A stretch of DNA of 64,000 bases, taken from Acanthopleura granulata (Eukaryota; Mollusca; Polyplacophora; Chitonida; Chitonidae). The stretch lies in NCBI GenBank assembly GCA_016165875.1, contig JABBOT010000004.1, forward strand, positions 4,719,351 to 4,783,350. Reading direction: 5' to 3'. How positions within the stretch are numbered: the stretch's first letter is position 1; each line of letters begins with the position of its first letter. Shown here piece by piece: positions 1 to 12,900 of the stretch. The notes under the pieces are model-generated. The model was not told the origin of the DNA. It was given only the letters and a program-made list of their open reading frames with translations, and ran no database searches. The position numbers and the translations under genes were made by a program.

Positions 1-1286
1 AATTGCACAAAGCCCTAAGTACGTCCAGGAGGATAACGATTGTTTTCTGCGTTGAAAATTATACAGGCTCGCTGTTTGGTGAAATTATCGCTGAAAAATT
101 CAGTTTTTACAAACGATTCCTACACTTGTCCCGGTGGTGTCCTACAAATGGTCCTACCTAATGCAGTTTTGAGCGCTGATTCCAGACATGCAAATTTTGG
201 AAGTGAAAAACCGAAAGTGGCGTCATCAAGACAGGGGGTGGGTATATGTCCATAACTAGTGAAGTCAGAGACGCAGTCTTGAGGCCTAACATCATCCTAT
301 GGCATGACAGATAATTGTTACATAACCGGGATTGACTTGAGCAAACCGTAAGTTGTACATACCAAACATAATTGCCATTTTTGCAAGTTTCAATATTGAA
401 AAACGTCTGCGGCTAAAATGACAAGACAAAAATGCGTGAAAGTTAGGTAGGTAGTAGGCCTGTTAATTGTTTTTTGCGCAGAAAACTTTTGAATGTTCTT
501 GGTCACGTGACAATGCCGCTTTCATGGGTTGATAGGAAAACATTTGAAAGCCATTTTCAGTCTGATTGACCTGAAATTTGGCATATGTAACAACTGTTGC
601 CTCTGCATTATTTAGACAGTAAGGGCATGGTATAGAGTTTCGTAGCATTTGGCCCCGGTCTAAAATTTTATTAAACTGATTTGATGAGTTTTGACCACAC
701 AGGTGGACTGGTTTTTTGCCCAGTAGCTCATATCTGTGTTTGTGATGTACTGCAGTAGTGCTAGGCATCAAAATAGCCTATGCTGAGACTCAGGTAGCTC
801 TGTTAGGTCAACTGAACATGCCTGAGAGAGTGCATAAAACTGGTGGGTCGACCTATCCGTAGTATGATGTTTTTTGTGTGCTGATAAATGAGCATTTGAA
901 AACTGGACAGAAAAGAATATGATGCGAGAGTCGAAATAGGGTCGATATTGGACCAAGGGTCACTGTTTTATGCATATTTTGAACATTTTAGTGCAAAAAG
1001 TACACCTTTTGAAGACCAGCCCATGGTTGGAGGTGTGATGTAACATGTTGCATGGGATTATTTTATGCAGTTTAAAGGTATATTTTTGGTGTAACTGCTC
1101 ATAAAGATGATATTATTGGAATAGATTTCTGTGATTTTGAGGATATGTGCGGTCAGTGCATTTTTTGTCCACATTCCCAGGCAAAAGTGTAGACAGCACC
1201 ACAACAAAATGCAATGTGTGAGCAAATAACCGGAAGCGGAAATGATGTCATGTGAAAACAAAAATTTCGAATTTGAGTATTCTTAA

Positions 1287-1835
1287 AACGCTGTCCGACG
1301 TTGTTTGACGACGTTGTTATTTCTTTCCCACGATGCATTCTTTTCTCACAAGTTGCGACCAAAGTGCGAAAAAACGCAATTTCCTTCCTATGTGCAGATG
1401 ACGTAAAAGAAAACGGTTAAAGCTGTAAAGCTCAAGATCTGTGCTGTATATATACTGTAGGTATACTGAAAACCTGTCACCTGACTTGATAAATACAGAA
1501 TCTACAGGGCTTCAAAATTTTACAAAGGCCAAAATGCTGTATTTGGCACAATTAGGTAAACATGCTATATATTGCATGTACAATCCATTCTTGTTTAGGA
1601 TTAATGTGTAAATATTGTAAGCTTGCTACCCGACGTAGTTTGACGCCCTGATCATGAATCTGGTCTTATTTCGTTGATGCGATGTATTCTTTCTTCGGAA
1701 ATTGCGATTAAATGGGAAAACGCGCTAATTCCCTTCATATTTGCACGTCACCAGAATGAAATCTGTTACAGCTTTAAATCTGAAAATCTCGGAGTACCAA
1801 GGACTGTGTATCCACTATATATGTGCCGATGTAAC
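1287..1835. repeat. Diverged direct repeat (two copies, about 340 bp apart)
   Basis: Copy 1 (about 1287-1463) and copy 2 (about 1627-1835) share an ordered series of short matches: CGACGT-GTTTGACG, then GATGCATTCTTTCT-like, then AAATTGCGA, then a run with AAAACGC and TTCCTTC, then GCTGTAAAGCTC/ACAGCTTTAAATC, ending at a TATATATGT-like stretch. Divergence is high, so the duplication is old or both are copies of an unnamed interspersed repeat. Confidence 0.45.
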
Positions 1836-2479
1836 GAAAGAAACGTTACAGACATGCACAATACAAGCCATTCTGGTTTGAAACCTGGCTTCGCTATATT
1901 TTACACTGTATAAATTCATTTTTTTCTGAAATAAGAACAATACATTTTCTGTACACCTATTATCTAAAGTTTTTATTTTTATCCGTATTTCTTTGGTGTA
2001 TAACACTTCTTTCTCTATAACACTTTTGTGTGGGCATATACGCCCTTTCTCTCCAGAACGTCCCCTTCTTTTCCTAGTTGCCTATTCGCACATAAAGCAT
2101 CATACACTACTTTTGAAACTATATCTATTGTACAAGAATGCACTTATTTTGTTTAATTTTTTCTTGCATAATTAAATTATATAAGTATTGGCATTTTAAA
2201 ATTGGCATTATAAGCCATTGTTACAATTTTGATGTGCGTCTGCATCTCTGTCTGGTTATATTATGTGCAGCCGCGCAGATGCTTTTCAGAAGATAAAACA
2301 GGGGATAAATTCGGACGATAGGAGTCAAAGTAAACAACTTAATGCTAATCTACATGCTAAGGTCACTATGTTTGCTCCACGTATATCGCCCCCGTACCGC
2401 GGGAATATGGACAGTCTATATGCCAATCCATGGAAATCTATAGCATTCCAGCTGACATGGGTTATATAAGAATCCCAGA

Positions 2480-2650
2480 TTCACCCTGGCATGGTTCCTC
2501 GACCTCTGACCAGTGAAGTGGGAATGTCTTCGGATGGTCGAGGGTTTCCCCCGGGCTCTGCCCTGTTTCCTTCTACCACAGTGCTGGCCACCGTCATATA
2601 AATGAAATATTCTTGAGTACGGCGTGAAACACCAATGAAATAAACAAATC
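2480..2650 (+). repeat. SINE, tRNA-derived with Nin-DC/RUDI-like 3' tail
   Basis: The element reads from a head containing TCCTCGACCTCTGACC through GGATGGTCGAGGGTTTCCCC and CACAGTGCTGGCCACCGTC to the tail ATTCTTGAGTACGGCGTGAA with ACACCAATGAAATAAAC. The same order of blocks recurs elsewhere in the window on both strands. The family name is from memory of molluscan SINEs; the repeat itself is seen directly. Confidence 0.8.
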
Positions 2651-3552
2651 AGATTAATTTGACCAGTGAAGTGAATGTTGTTTCCGGTGATTTGGCTGTG
2701 GTGATTCAATCGAGGTTCATGGGTGCAGGAAATTGGAGTTAAGGAAATAAGCCACCATCCGTGGCTACGTATCTGACAAACACCATCGGAATGATGTATC
2801 GTCTCATCAACTCTCAACTGTAACCCCGAATAGTAATGAGTTGGACAAGCAAGTGCATGGTCGATCCCGTAGATTGTAAATGTTTTCAAAGCAGCCTCGT
2901 TACTTGCTTGCCTTGTTACGTACTCACCTTGTTATTTACTTACCTTCTTGTGATGGTGACCTCGATTCGCTCCTGACGCCACTTTAGGATATTACCGAGT
3001 CCTGGTATGCAGTAAATGTGCAAACGGGTATATTGTGAATAAAAGATCACCAAACATATCCTAAACATGAAAAACAATCAACTGTTTTGATCAGTTCTTT
3101 AAAAACAAAAGAATTTCATTTTTGTGTAGACATGAATACTGAACATTCACATTCAGAATTTTGAATGTTCAAAATGAATATTGACAATCGTCGTTTAACA
3201 GCTTTACGAATGTTTAAAACGCATTGCCAATAATGCGAGATATGGAAATATTGTTTCGGTTATGATCATTTGGGATGAGAATAATGCTTATTAGTCGAAT
3301 GAGCCAGAATTGCATAAATATGATGACGGGTTAAATATAGGCGAAAAAAATCTTTTCCACAAGTTATAAGTGTAACCAGACACGAGGTATTGCGCAATCA
3401 CTTACAATTCACATAATGTCATGTAATCTGTTTGCCATCATGTGCTTTTTTGTCTTATTTATTGATCTAAATTTTGCGTGATTTTATCTTAGTCTCCTCT
3501 ATGTCGATCGAGTTGAAGCACAACCATTGGTTTGCTAATTTCCTGCTTGTAG

Positions 3553-3996
3553 ATGGAGCATCGGTGTAGGCAGATGGGAGACTTCAGTGACAGTTCTTCA
3601 AGTGATAGCAACATGGAGATCCGCGGGCGACATATTTGCATCAAACAACCATATTCCTTCTGGGAAGTGCTTCGCCGCTTTGCGGACAAGACATCGTGCG
3701 TGGGACCTGGTAATATAGCTGCCAGCAGAAGCTGGCATGGCAGAGTCATGTGGATCCTCCTATTTTTGGCTGCCTGGTCTATCACTATATACATGGCTCA
3801 TAAGAACTTCATGGAATACACGAGCTTCAAGACAAGAGTGGGTATCTACATGGGATTCTCAAAGCTGAAGTTTCCAATGGTGTCTATATGCAACACCAAT
3901 CCGATCAGAAGAAGTGAGATACATAACATAATGTCTTCGAACCTACGAGACTTCCTTACTCGACTTGATCTCCCTGCATCCCCAGATGACAATTAT
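3553..3996 (+). CDS. DEG/ENaC exon 1 (residues 1-148, TM1)
   Basis: It carries the cytosolic N-terminus with a Ser/Asp-rich start (DFSDSSSSDS), TM1 (MWILLFLAAWSITIYMA) and the post-TM1 motif FPMVSICNTNPIR. The donor is TAT|GTAAGT, phase 0. The bases just before the ATG (CCTGCTTGTAG) also look like a splice acceptor, so a separate 5' noncoding exon upstream is plausible. Confidence 0.9.
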
Positions 3997-6900
3997 GTAA
4001 GTACTGGGATGATATAGGGCTAAATATGTAATTTCAGTTTCATGTGGTTCAACTGTAGGTCACATGTATGAACACATTTTGTTTAAGAAACATGCTCTAC
4101 CATTAGATTGTTTGGTTTGGTAGTAGTTTAGAATACGCATTCTGTTTAAAATACATAATTACACGTTCAGTCTAAGAATAGCTGTTATAATTAGAATTTC
4201 AATACATAATGCTGACCGTCGTCGTGTAAGTGAAATTTTCTTGAGTACGGCGTACTCAAAAAACTCCAATCAAATCAGTAAATATAATATTTTTAATATT
4301 TAAATATAATATAAATATAATAGAGCAGTTGGGAATTGTACTTTCGGATTTAATATACATGCCCTCGACACTCGTTGAAAGTCAGAATTCAGCTTACAAT
4401 ACCATTTCAGCTTTAGAGCTAGGCCCAAGATCTCAGTTACACGTAGTTGTCAAGGAGAAGGAATGTAGTTCACTTTCAGACTTAAATTAAGTTCTTTCTC
4501 AAGGTACTTGAGATTTAGCCAACGTATCCCAAGGTTACACTTGTATGCAGCTCTTGTATGAAGACAATATTTCACATTTGGAATAAAAAGCAGATAATGA
4601 AGTCGCCTTAATTACGGGTGAAATTATGTGTATTGAAGGTGAACAGGGGTTTTACCTGATTGGAGCAATGAGATAAGCGAATTTCGGGTTCAAGCCAATT
4701 CCAATATATCCATTTATGAGGGTTATTTATTTGCCAATCGCTATTAACTGCTCATTCAGGCTATTAAATCAGGGGGATATTTAAGTACAGATATGTCAAT
4801 TAAGCAACCATACATAGCTTTATCCTATAGTGAAATCTAATGACAAAGTCTATTTATATCCTTTAAATTCGTAAATTTTCGTATCCCGATATAAGCGAGG
4901 TATACATTCATAACCATCAATTAACTAATGTGTGTGATACAATCATACCACTCATACTTACTCCCATGTGTTATTAGCATTGGGCATTGAATAGTGTTGA
5001 CTTCAATACTTATTGTCCTTGAGGACCATTCACCACATGTCATTAGTGTTGGAAACCAGAATCTACACTTAAATACTAACTGTTATTGTGGACTGACAGC
5101 CGACCTCCATGTCATGTCATTATGACCTGGAACTTTGATGTTTGGTTAAAAACTCTCGTACAGTGAAATTGCCATGAACTGCATTATTTTACACACGATG
5201 TTTAACTGTTCTATTACTATCATGCAATATAAATCAACTGTTCTATTTCTTGTTACTGGGCTTACGCATTCCTCTTTGTTATATATTTCAAGCACATTGC
5301 GTAAGTATATACCCATTGTAGGTCGCTGTTCCATCAATTATGTGTGTATACTTCAGGAGGATGGATACTGTGTTAACAGCTTTAATTTTAAAGGCTTATA
5401 GATCAAAATTGTATCTCGACAGAATGTTTATTTATTTGATTGTTGTTTAACGCCAAACTCAAGAATTTTTCACCTGCACAATGGCGGCCAGTATTATAGA
5501 CGGAGGAAACCGGAGTGCCTGCAGGGGTAAACCATCTACCTGAACATTCGAACATATGACTACAGATACCGGGGGGGGGCAAGGGTATGGGCGACCGTGG
5601 CTTAATTGGTCCGGTCGTATGTTGGGAAGGTACCCCAACAACGTGCGGATGGTCTTGAGTCTTCCCCGGGGCTCTGTCCGGTTTCCGCCAACCATAATGC
5701 TGGCCGCAGTCGTATAAGAGAAACATTCTTTAGTACGGCATAAAACACAAATCAAATAAATGAATAAGCAAGGCCCTGTGTTATATCGGGGTTTTAACCT
5801 GCAAAAAAATGGTCAAATATATAAATAAATAAACTATAGTAAACATGTAATAATCATGATCCAAAAAGCCACTGGTACCAGTTACACTTGTGTAGAATAC
5901 AGGATTCCAAGTGTAGTTTATATAGCCTAGATCGAGTTACTCTTGCAAGTTTGCTCGGAATCCGAGAGAAAAACAAATCCAGAAATATCAATAAGTCTCT
6001 TACGACTTCCTCTTCCGCCTCTTAGACAACCTATGAATGGTCGGATCTTTTCTGGGACAGCAATGAGACGTTTTACGAGGATTACTACGATTACGATATA
6101 GGGTGGGGGCCAAGTGTCAAAGAGGACCCCCGATCCCAGGTGGCTGAGGAGTTCAAGTTACTGTACGGGGGAGAAGACAGGTCAGTAAAGCATGCTTAGA
6201 AATGTGGTAGTATACATGTTCACATACCTGAGATCAAACCCAGGGTTGACAAGGATGGTTTTTTCTTCTAATGCTTTGGCAACTCAACGAAGTATTAAAG
6301 ATCGTTACAGTGGATGACCAATACTTTCGCCTTTTCGATTTCATTTTCTGTTTGCCGCCGTTACAGACATGTAATCTATCTCAGATTGTCTGAAATTAAT
6401 AGCGTTTATGAAATATAAAGGCATTAATTCTAGACGTGATAGTTAGAATAAAATTGTTGTCGTAATTGAGGAGTTGATTTTTTTTAGAGGGGCAAGGTAG
6501 TGTATATGCAGGAAATTGTTTTTAACATAACTGCATCGGAATTCTTGAAAGATATGCTGTAAATTTATTACTTTCTAATGGTACACACAATATGCCTGAT
6601 GTTCTTGTTACAGCTTTAACAAAGTTGCTATTGGTCACCAGCGTGAGGATATGCTGATTTCGTGTTCCTACGCCGGGTTGCAGTGCGACAAGGAGTGAGT
6701 ATCTGAAACGTATCTTAAATGTATTTGTCCAATAATACACGGTAAATGAGTTTGTCAATCCCTCCCTGACGAAAACAAACGCGCTCCTTTCAGAATTATC
6801 TTTACGGCTTTTAGCAAGAATGAAATAAAAGTAAGTACATTCAATACATTGAGAAGTAGAGATGACTACAAATATGTGAGAGACATTTCAGTCAGCCATG

Positions 6901-9900
6901 AAGGTAACTTAATGACAAAACATTTCAAACAGTGTTTCAAATATGTGATTTGAAATATGTTTAAACTATAGCAAGAAGACGACTTGGTTACAGTCATTGC
7001 AAGTCCAACGAGTATACAGAAGGTTTAATGTGTTTAAATTTTCCCAATGGTTCAAAATAATTACGAGCGTGTACAAGGTACCAATCTGATCACATGCAGC
7101 GGTCTACAAGAAACATGTCAAATAAATGAAAACCGAGAAATAAAGAAATTCTTGTCATCATCATTTTCAGACATTTTATAATTTCACAGTCCAATGAGTT
7201 CGGAAATTGTTTCACCTTCAATAGTGACCCTGACAGTAATCTGACGTCACGACGGAGTGGAAACGGTAACGGTACGTTGACTTGTAGGCTGGATCACACC
7301 AAGTTAGATGTCACTAGACAGTGTATAACATGTGCAGGTTGCTAATCCCGGGTCGTCTCGTACTTGGCGTATGCTCTTGTGTCAAACTGCCAAATTGGTC
7401 CACTAATTAAAAAACAGTATCTACTGAACTGTCCTTCAGATTATTGCAACTCGTATTTGCATCGACCTGCCTGTGACCGTTTGAAATAATGTTAAAACAA
7501 ATCTTTGTTACCTATAATATCTCCTATTCCATATTTAGATTGGTTGTACCATGCACACAGGAGTTTACACTGTTTTTTGCCTTAATGATTTGAAACATTT
7601 TGAGAGGGTGTAAGGTGATGTAAGGTGAGGCATAGGTGATGAAGAATTATTGCCATTTACTGATTTGTAGGCCTATCATTAATCCTGTACCTGGAGAATG
7701 GGGAGTATATCGCGGGGTTAACCAGTGGCTATGGTGCCCGGCTAGTGATTGGCCAGCCGGGGGCAATGGTACTACCTGAATATAATGGGCTGTTCCTATC
7801 GGCTGGGACAGAAACAGATATAGGCCTCACACTGGTAAGAAATAATCCAAATACCCCTCAACCTTACCCATTTTGCTACCATACCAAATATCAATATCAT
7901 TTCATTTCACGTGACGTTCACTAGTGCGATGTGTCCTGTGATATTTTAACACATATTTAACATGTGAATAGCTGACATTTAATTTTAGTCAAATTCTGTA
8001 CAAAGGTGATATGATAGTGCAATAAATGTCCTCGTCTCGACATATCGCATCGCGCGAGTGAAGCGGTTACTTCGTTAACTCTCATTACAATTATCCTCAT
8101 GAAATATATCGAATGGCTATGATTTCCAATACTGAATTTATTAGACACTTATATTGTTAAGCACATTTTGTCTATTTTTGTACATAGCATAAACTGAAGG
8201 ATGGTCTTTTTAAGGCTGTGTTTTAGGGCTTGCTTGATGGACTATGGAATGAATCAGGCAGAATTTCAGACTGACAAAATTCCAACTTTTTCATTTTATA
8301 TTATTTTTCCTAAACTGTAGGTTTCTACAAATATAATTTATCAGCCGCTTATGATCAACGGATGTCAAACCTTGGTTTCGTCATACCCGATGGGTTGCTG
8401 AATCAAATAGGTCGCAGAGTCGAATTCAGTTTGCGGTTTTAAGTCAGGTGTTTGGTCCACTGCCTGGCGAAGGGCGGCAATATACTAAAGCACCAGGTTC
8501 TTGTATCCTATAAGTTATCTTGAAATAGAGATCGTTACAGATGGTAGGCGAACATTCGTAATTCCTCGCATAAATTTACTTATCCTACTCATTTACAGAT
8601 CAACATAACTCGTAAAGGAACACCATATGGAGATTGTGTCAGTGACTCCGAAAACAGTGGTGCCTTCAACGGATTTCTTTCGGACAATAAATACTCCCGC
8701 CAGGTAGTATTTACGGAAGAAGACGTAGACACATATGTAAAAAACTGTCCATAGGCAGCTGACGACTGAACGCAATATGGATTATTGTGAATGAAACCCG
8801 TTAGATTCAAATCTACTCAGGTTAAAACTTATTTAATTGTGCGGTAGCAAATATCAGTATAAGTGAGAAACGTTTTAGATCATCAGTCAAATGAATAAAG
8901 TGAAGAATGTTATCAAATCGGAGAGACTTTAAATTTGCACTACGTGGTCGTGGGTTTCCTCCCGGCTCTGTCCGGTTTCCTCCCACCTTAATGCTGGTCG
9001 CCGTCGTATAAGTGAAATATTCTTGAGTACGGCATAAAACTCCAAATAAAATAAATAAATAAAATAATTAAATTTGCAGGAGCCGTTTGCACATTGTTCC
9101 TTTTTCTTTTTAGGCCCAAAGTTTAACAGTTAAATAATTATTACATTGTTTTTTTCTCCCCATTTTCCAGTCTTGCCAGGCCACTTGCTTGTACTCGTTG
9201 ATATTGGAGACGTGTGAATGTTACCTTCTCTCTCAGACTCATCTTTACCCGTCAACTGTCTTTCAAAGAGATTCGGTAGTGCCATGCGAATTTTCTAACA
9301 AAAGTACGTAAAGTCAAATATGTACTTATCGCTTTTAGTCAGTTAATAGCGTTACCCCAAAATTTACGATCACGAGTTCGAGTGGTTTCAAATTTGTGCT
9401 AAACTTTAGAGAACTCCAAGTGATTATGCACGCTTAGGTTAAATTATGAAGAATATTTACACAAGTGTCCATCCCTCCCGCCTAACCTATGAACAACCGC
9501 TATAAATGTTTTAATTCTGAAGACAACTATGATCATTTGGTAGTGATTGCTAGCATGGTCCTATCCGGTTTTCGGACTGATGGCCTATCGAGTGTGTCAG
9601 CTCAGCCCAATCATGCTCGTCTGAGACCCTCTTGAGCTGCCTGTCTCGAACAAATGTGTGCTCAGCAAAATCCTTTCGTGTATGACAGATGTAAGTGGGC
9701 GTCGCATGACGAGACACATTTCATTCCTCCTGCCAAGCACTGTCGCGGTTGCCTTCACCCTGATGATCGTTGAATCAGCTCCCCTGTTCATGCTGATGCC
9801 ATGTCCCTTTGTTCCCACAGGTTCCTGCGTCCGGAGACTGACACAGGACTATACTTACCACGAGAACGTGTCCTGCAACTGCCCTAACGCTTGTTGGTAA

Positions 9901-12900
9901 GCCATAACCACAACAAGGCGACAGCTTTGGTTTGTCTTTATTCATAGCCTGGTTATTACTCCCTGTCGTGACTAACTCTTCATAGAAACGAAATCAAAAA
10001 GATGAAACAAGAAGTCCGGTTGTGAACTGAATTAAAACCTGTCCAAAAGTAAATCTCAAAACGATGTTCTCCAGAGTTTCATCAATTGTTCAGTGTTTGA
10101 ACTTACAATTTTGTCTGAACGATTGGCTTATAATTTCCGTTCACTGCTTTTATAAACGAATTAACAACGAAAGGGTCAACATCTGACACACCGCTGAACA
10201 CTGAAGATATTGCCAACTTTTTTTAAAAGCATGTAAATTCTAAGGTGGGCGGACAGGAAGCGTTGCAGCAATTATGAGCTGGACTCCCAAACCATGACCA
10301 CGAGAGGTGCGGTTTTAATCCCAGCCTTAGACTGGAATTTCCTAAATTTACCCGCTTTCATTTTTCCTTGATGACAATAAATGGATAGAAAGCACTCGCG
10401 GGATCCTTTATACAGTTTTCTTTAGTTTGTTTAGATTGTCTTTTGCCAATATAATAATTTGCCAAAGGTCGTTGATGTAGGCAGCATGCATGACCGTTTT
10501 CTCTATCCATAAAACGGTCGGCCGTCGTATGAATGAAAAATTTGTAAGCATGACGCAGTGAGATAAGTAAATCCACAGAGGGTGTTATGGATCATATAGA
10601 CAGTGTTGACCATTATCTTCACTGAGTCATGTTTTACCTTTATGTTCTGAAGAAATATATACCATAAGTAAAGAGCTCTCTGACCATGAATCCATGGATT
10701 GAACAAAACGCCCACGAAAGTTTGGGACGTGATGGGCTCTCAATTAACGCTGTCGATATGGTCCATGAGGCACTCCTTATAATGCAAGTATTTAAAAATG
10801 TATATACTTCTGTTCGAGAAAGTCTTAAACCAGGTATTTTATTGGGACAATTTACAGGGGTGTGTCTGATGATGACTTCCTTTTCAGGTACAGATTTTTG
10901 TTCATTGGTCTTCTCTGTCATACGTCAAGTCAATATTATTGTGAAGTATCTGTTTTGTTTTTTTATTGTAACCGAACAGTGCTAATTCTGCATATGCCAT
11001 ATGATATAGTGCGGCAAGCTTGATGTCCAGTTGTTCAAACCTGAATTTAAAAACAGTCAGATTTAAATGATAATGAGAGGGCAAGATGTTCATGGGGAAA
11101 AATGGTTGATACTCAGCCAAGAAAAACCCAGGGGCATGGAAGATGGCAGCCATTATTGCGTAGACTGTCCATATAATTACAATACATTGCATATCGTTTA
11201 CTTTTCTTTTGTACATTTATTGAAGTATGGTGTACTTCTGCTGGAAAAAAAAAGAGCAAGTCAAGGAATAATATCGTAAGGTCATGCAAATAGCGAACAT
11301 TGTCTGTGTCAACTCCATAAAAGGTATTATGTAGTCCGCACGAGGCGTGTAGTCTAGATGAGATATTATATGCAGTCCAGTAAGATATGTAATCCTGATG
11401 AGATATTATGAGGCCCGGAGGAGATATTACATGCATCATGTCATCTTAAACGAAATATTATTGTAGTTCGGACAACACATTCTGTTGTTCGGGCGAGACC
11501 TTATATGTCAAGTGGATGAGATCATTTTGACGGTACTGTCAGTAGATAATGGTCCCAGGCTGGAACAACATCCACGATTCTTCGGCAGCACTTAGCTTAG
11601 ATCATAGCATGCCTTTGAACAACTGAGTCTAGGAAAAATCAGTCCCTAAAGCGTTACAGTGACCTCTGACTCTAGGGAGAGTAAAAGTTGCCTCTGTTAT
11701 GTCTGAACCAGGCAGACTTAATCTGACTTTGTTTCTCTACAGGGAGCAGGCGTATGACACAGTTATTTCCAGTCGGGACTGGCCCACCAACAGTTATGTG
11801 GTAAGGTTTGTACCATGCAGTATGAATAAATAAGTCAAAAAGCATATACATATTAATTCACTTGCGTCTATCGCGGTACACAAGCATTTTTCACTTCAAT
11901 GGCATGTCAGCAGGGTCAGGCTATTATTGGTGGAGGAAAATGGAGCGCCTTGGGTAAACCAACGCTCTTCGCCGGTGTTGTGTGGCCAAACCTCAGTTCT
12001 GTCTTAAAATGCATGCATTATGGACTGTGCGAGAAATGAAATCGAGCTTATCAGGGTAATGAACTCTTGTATAAAATTCCGGTGTAACTATTTTGAGGAA
12101 GAATGATCTGATGAATCTGGGCAGAGTTCATTTTCTCAGTGTATGATGGGAAATCTTGCTTAGAATCCATTTAGCTTCCATTCATTTATTTTATTCGAGA
12201 TTTGTGTCGAAAGTTGGATTGGAAATTACTTTCTCTGATTATCTTGTGATAATTCATCTTTTCCAGTAATGTTAATTAATGTATGTATGGGAAATTTTAC
12301 ATTAGTTTTCTTTTATGACTAGGTGCTCTGAAAATCAGATAACCACATCGTTTTCTCTGAGGTACAAAACCTTGGTTTTTATGTATAAAAGATGCGCAAG
12401 ATAAGTTTTGTCTTCGGTTATCATTGCAGAATTCTCTACAAGAAATAATATGTCAGGACGATTCACAGTTTGAAGACTGCAAAGATCTCCGCAACTCGAA
12501 CATTGTGGACAAAAGGTAATATACATTGTTTTATCACATCTGTATGTGTAAATGCACATGTTTATCCGTTTATTCTCAACATTCATCCAAGTACAGAAAA
12601 GTTAACCAAGGCAATCATTTTTTTATGGTTCCAGACGAAATTTTCTGAAGGTGAACGTATTTTACCGAGACATGAATTATGAAGATATCAAGGAAGAGCC
12701 CAGTTACTCTGTAAGTATTTATTTCTGTGGATCAGCTCTGTTGTATATTACAAATGCAAATGTCCGATATAACTGCATATTTGCTATGGTGGTACTGATT
12801 CGTTGTTGATCACTTGTTTAAAGTCATACGCAAGAATTTTCACTTATACAAGTCCAGGCAGCATCGGCGCATCATTTATCACCAATTACACGAGAAAAAC

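Larger units (their letters stand above)
1..3552. other. Upstream intergenic region, no gene recognised
   Basis: No open frame here shows a recognisable domain or a convincing chain of splice sites. The stretch holds a diverged direct duplication (about 1287-1463 and 1627-1835), a SINE (about 2480-2650) and AT-rich filler. It must include the promoter and any 5' noncoding exon of the channel gene that starts at 3553, but I cannot point to a TATA box or initiator with confidence. Base 1 may lie inside another gene whose exons I do not see. Confidence 0.5.

Noticed and set aside
40..255. 71-codon plus-strand frame at the window edge
   Set aside because: No domain, no flanking splice signals and no continuation; could be a fragment of something outside but unsupported.
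2416..2889. 157-codon minus-strand frame
   Set aside because: It runs antisense through the SINE; the cysteine/histidine-rich translation comes from repeat sequence.
3489..3794. 101-codon minus-strand frame opposite channel exon 1
   Set aside because: Antisense shadow of a clearly identified exon encoding TM1.
5403..5755. Two overlapping minus-strand frames of about 100 codons
   Set aside because: Both are translations of the inverted SINE pair.
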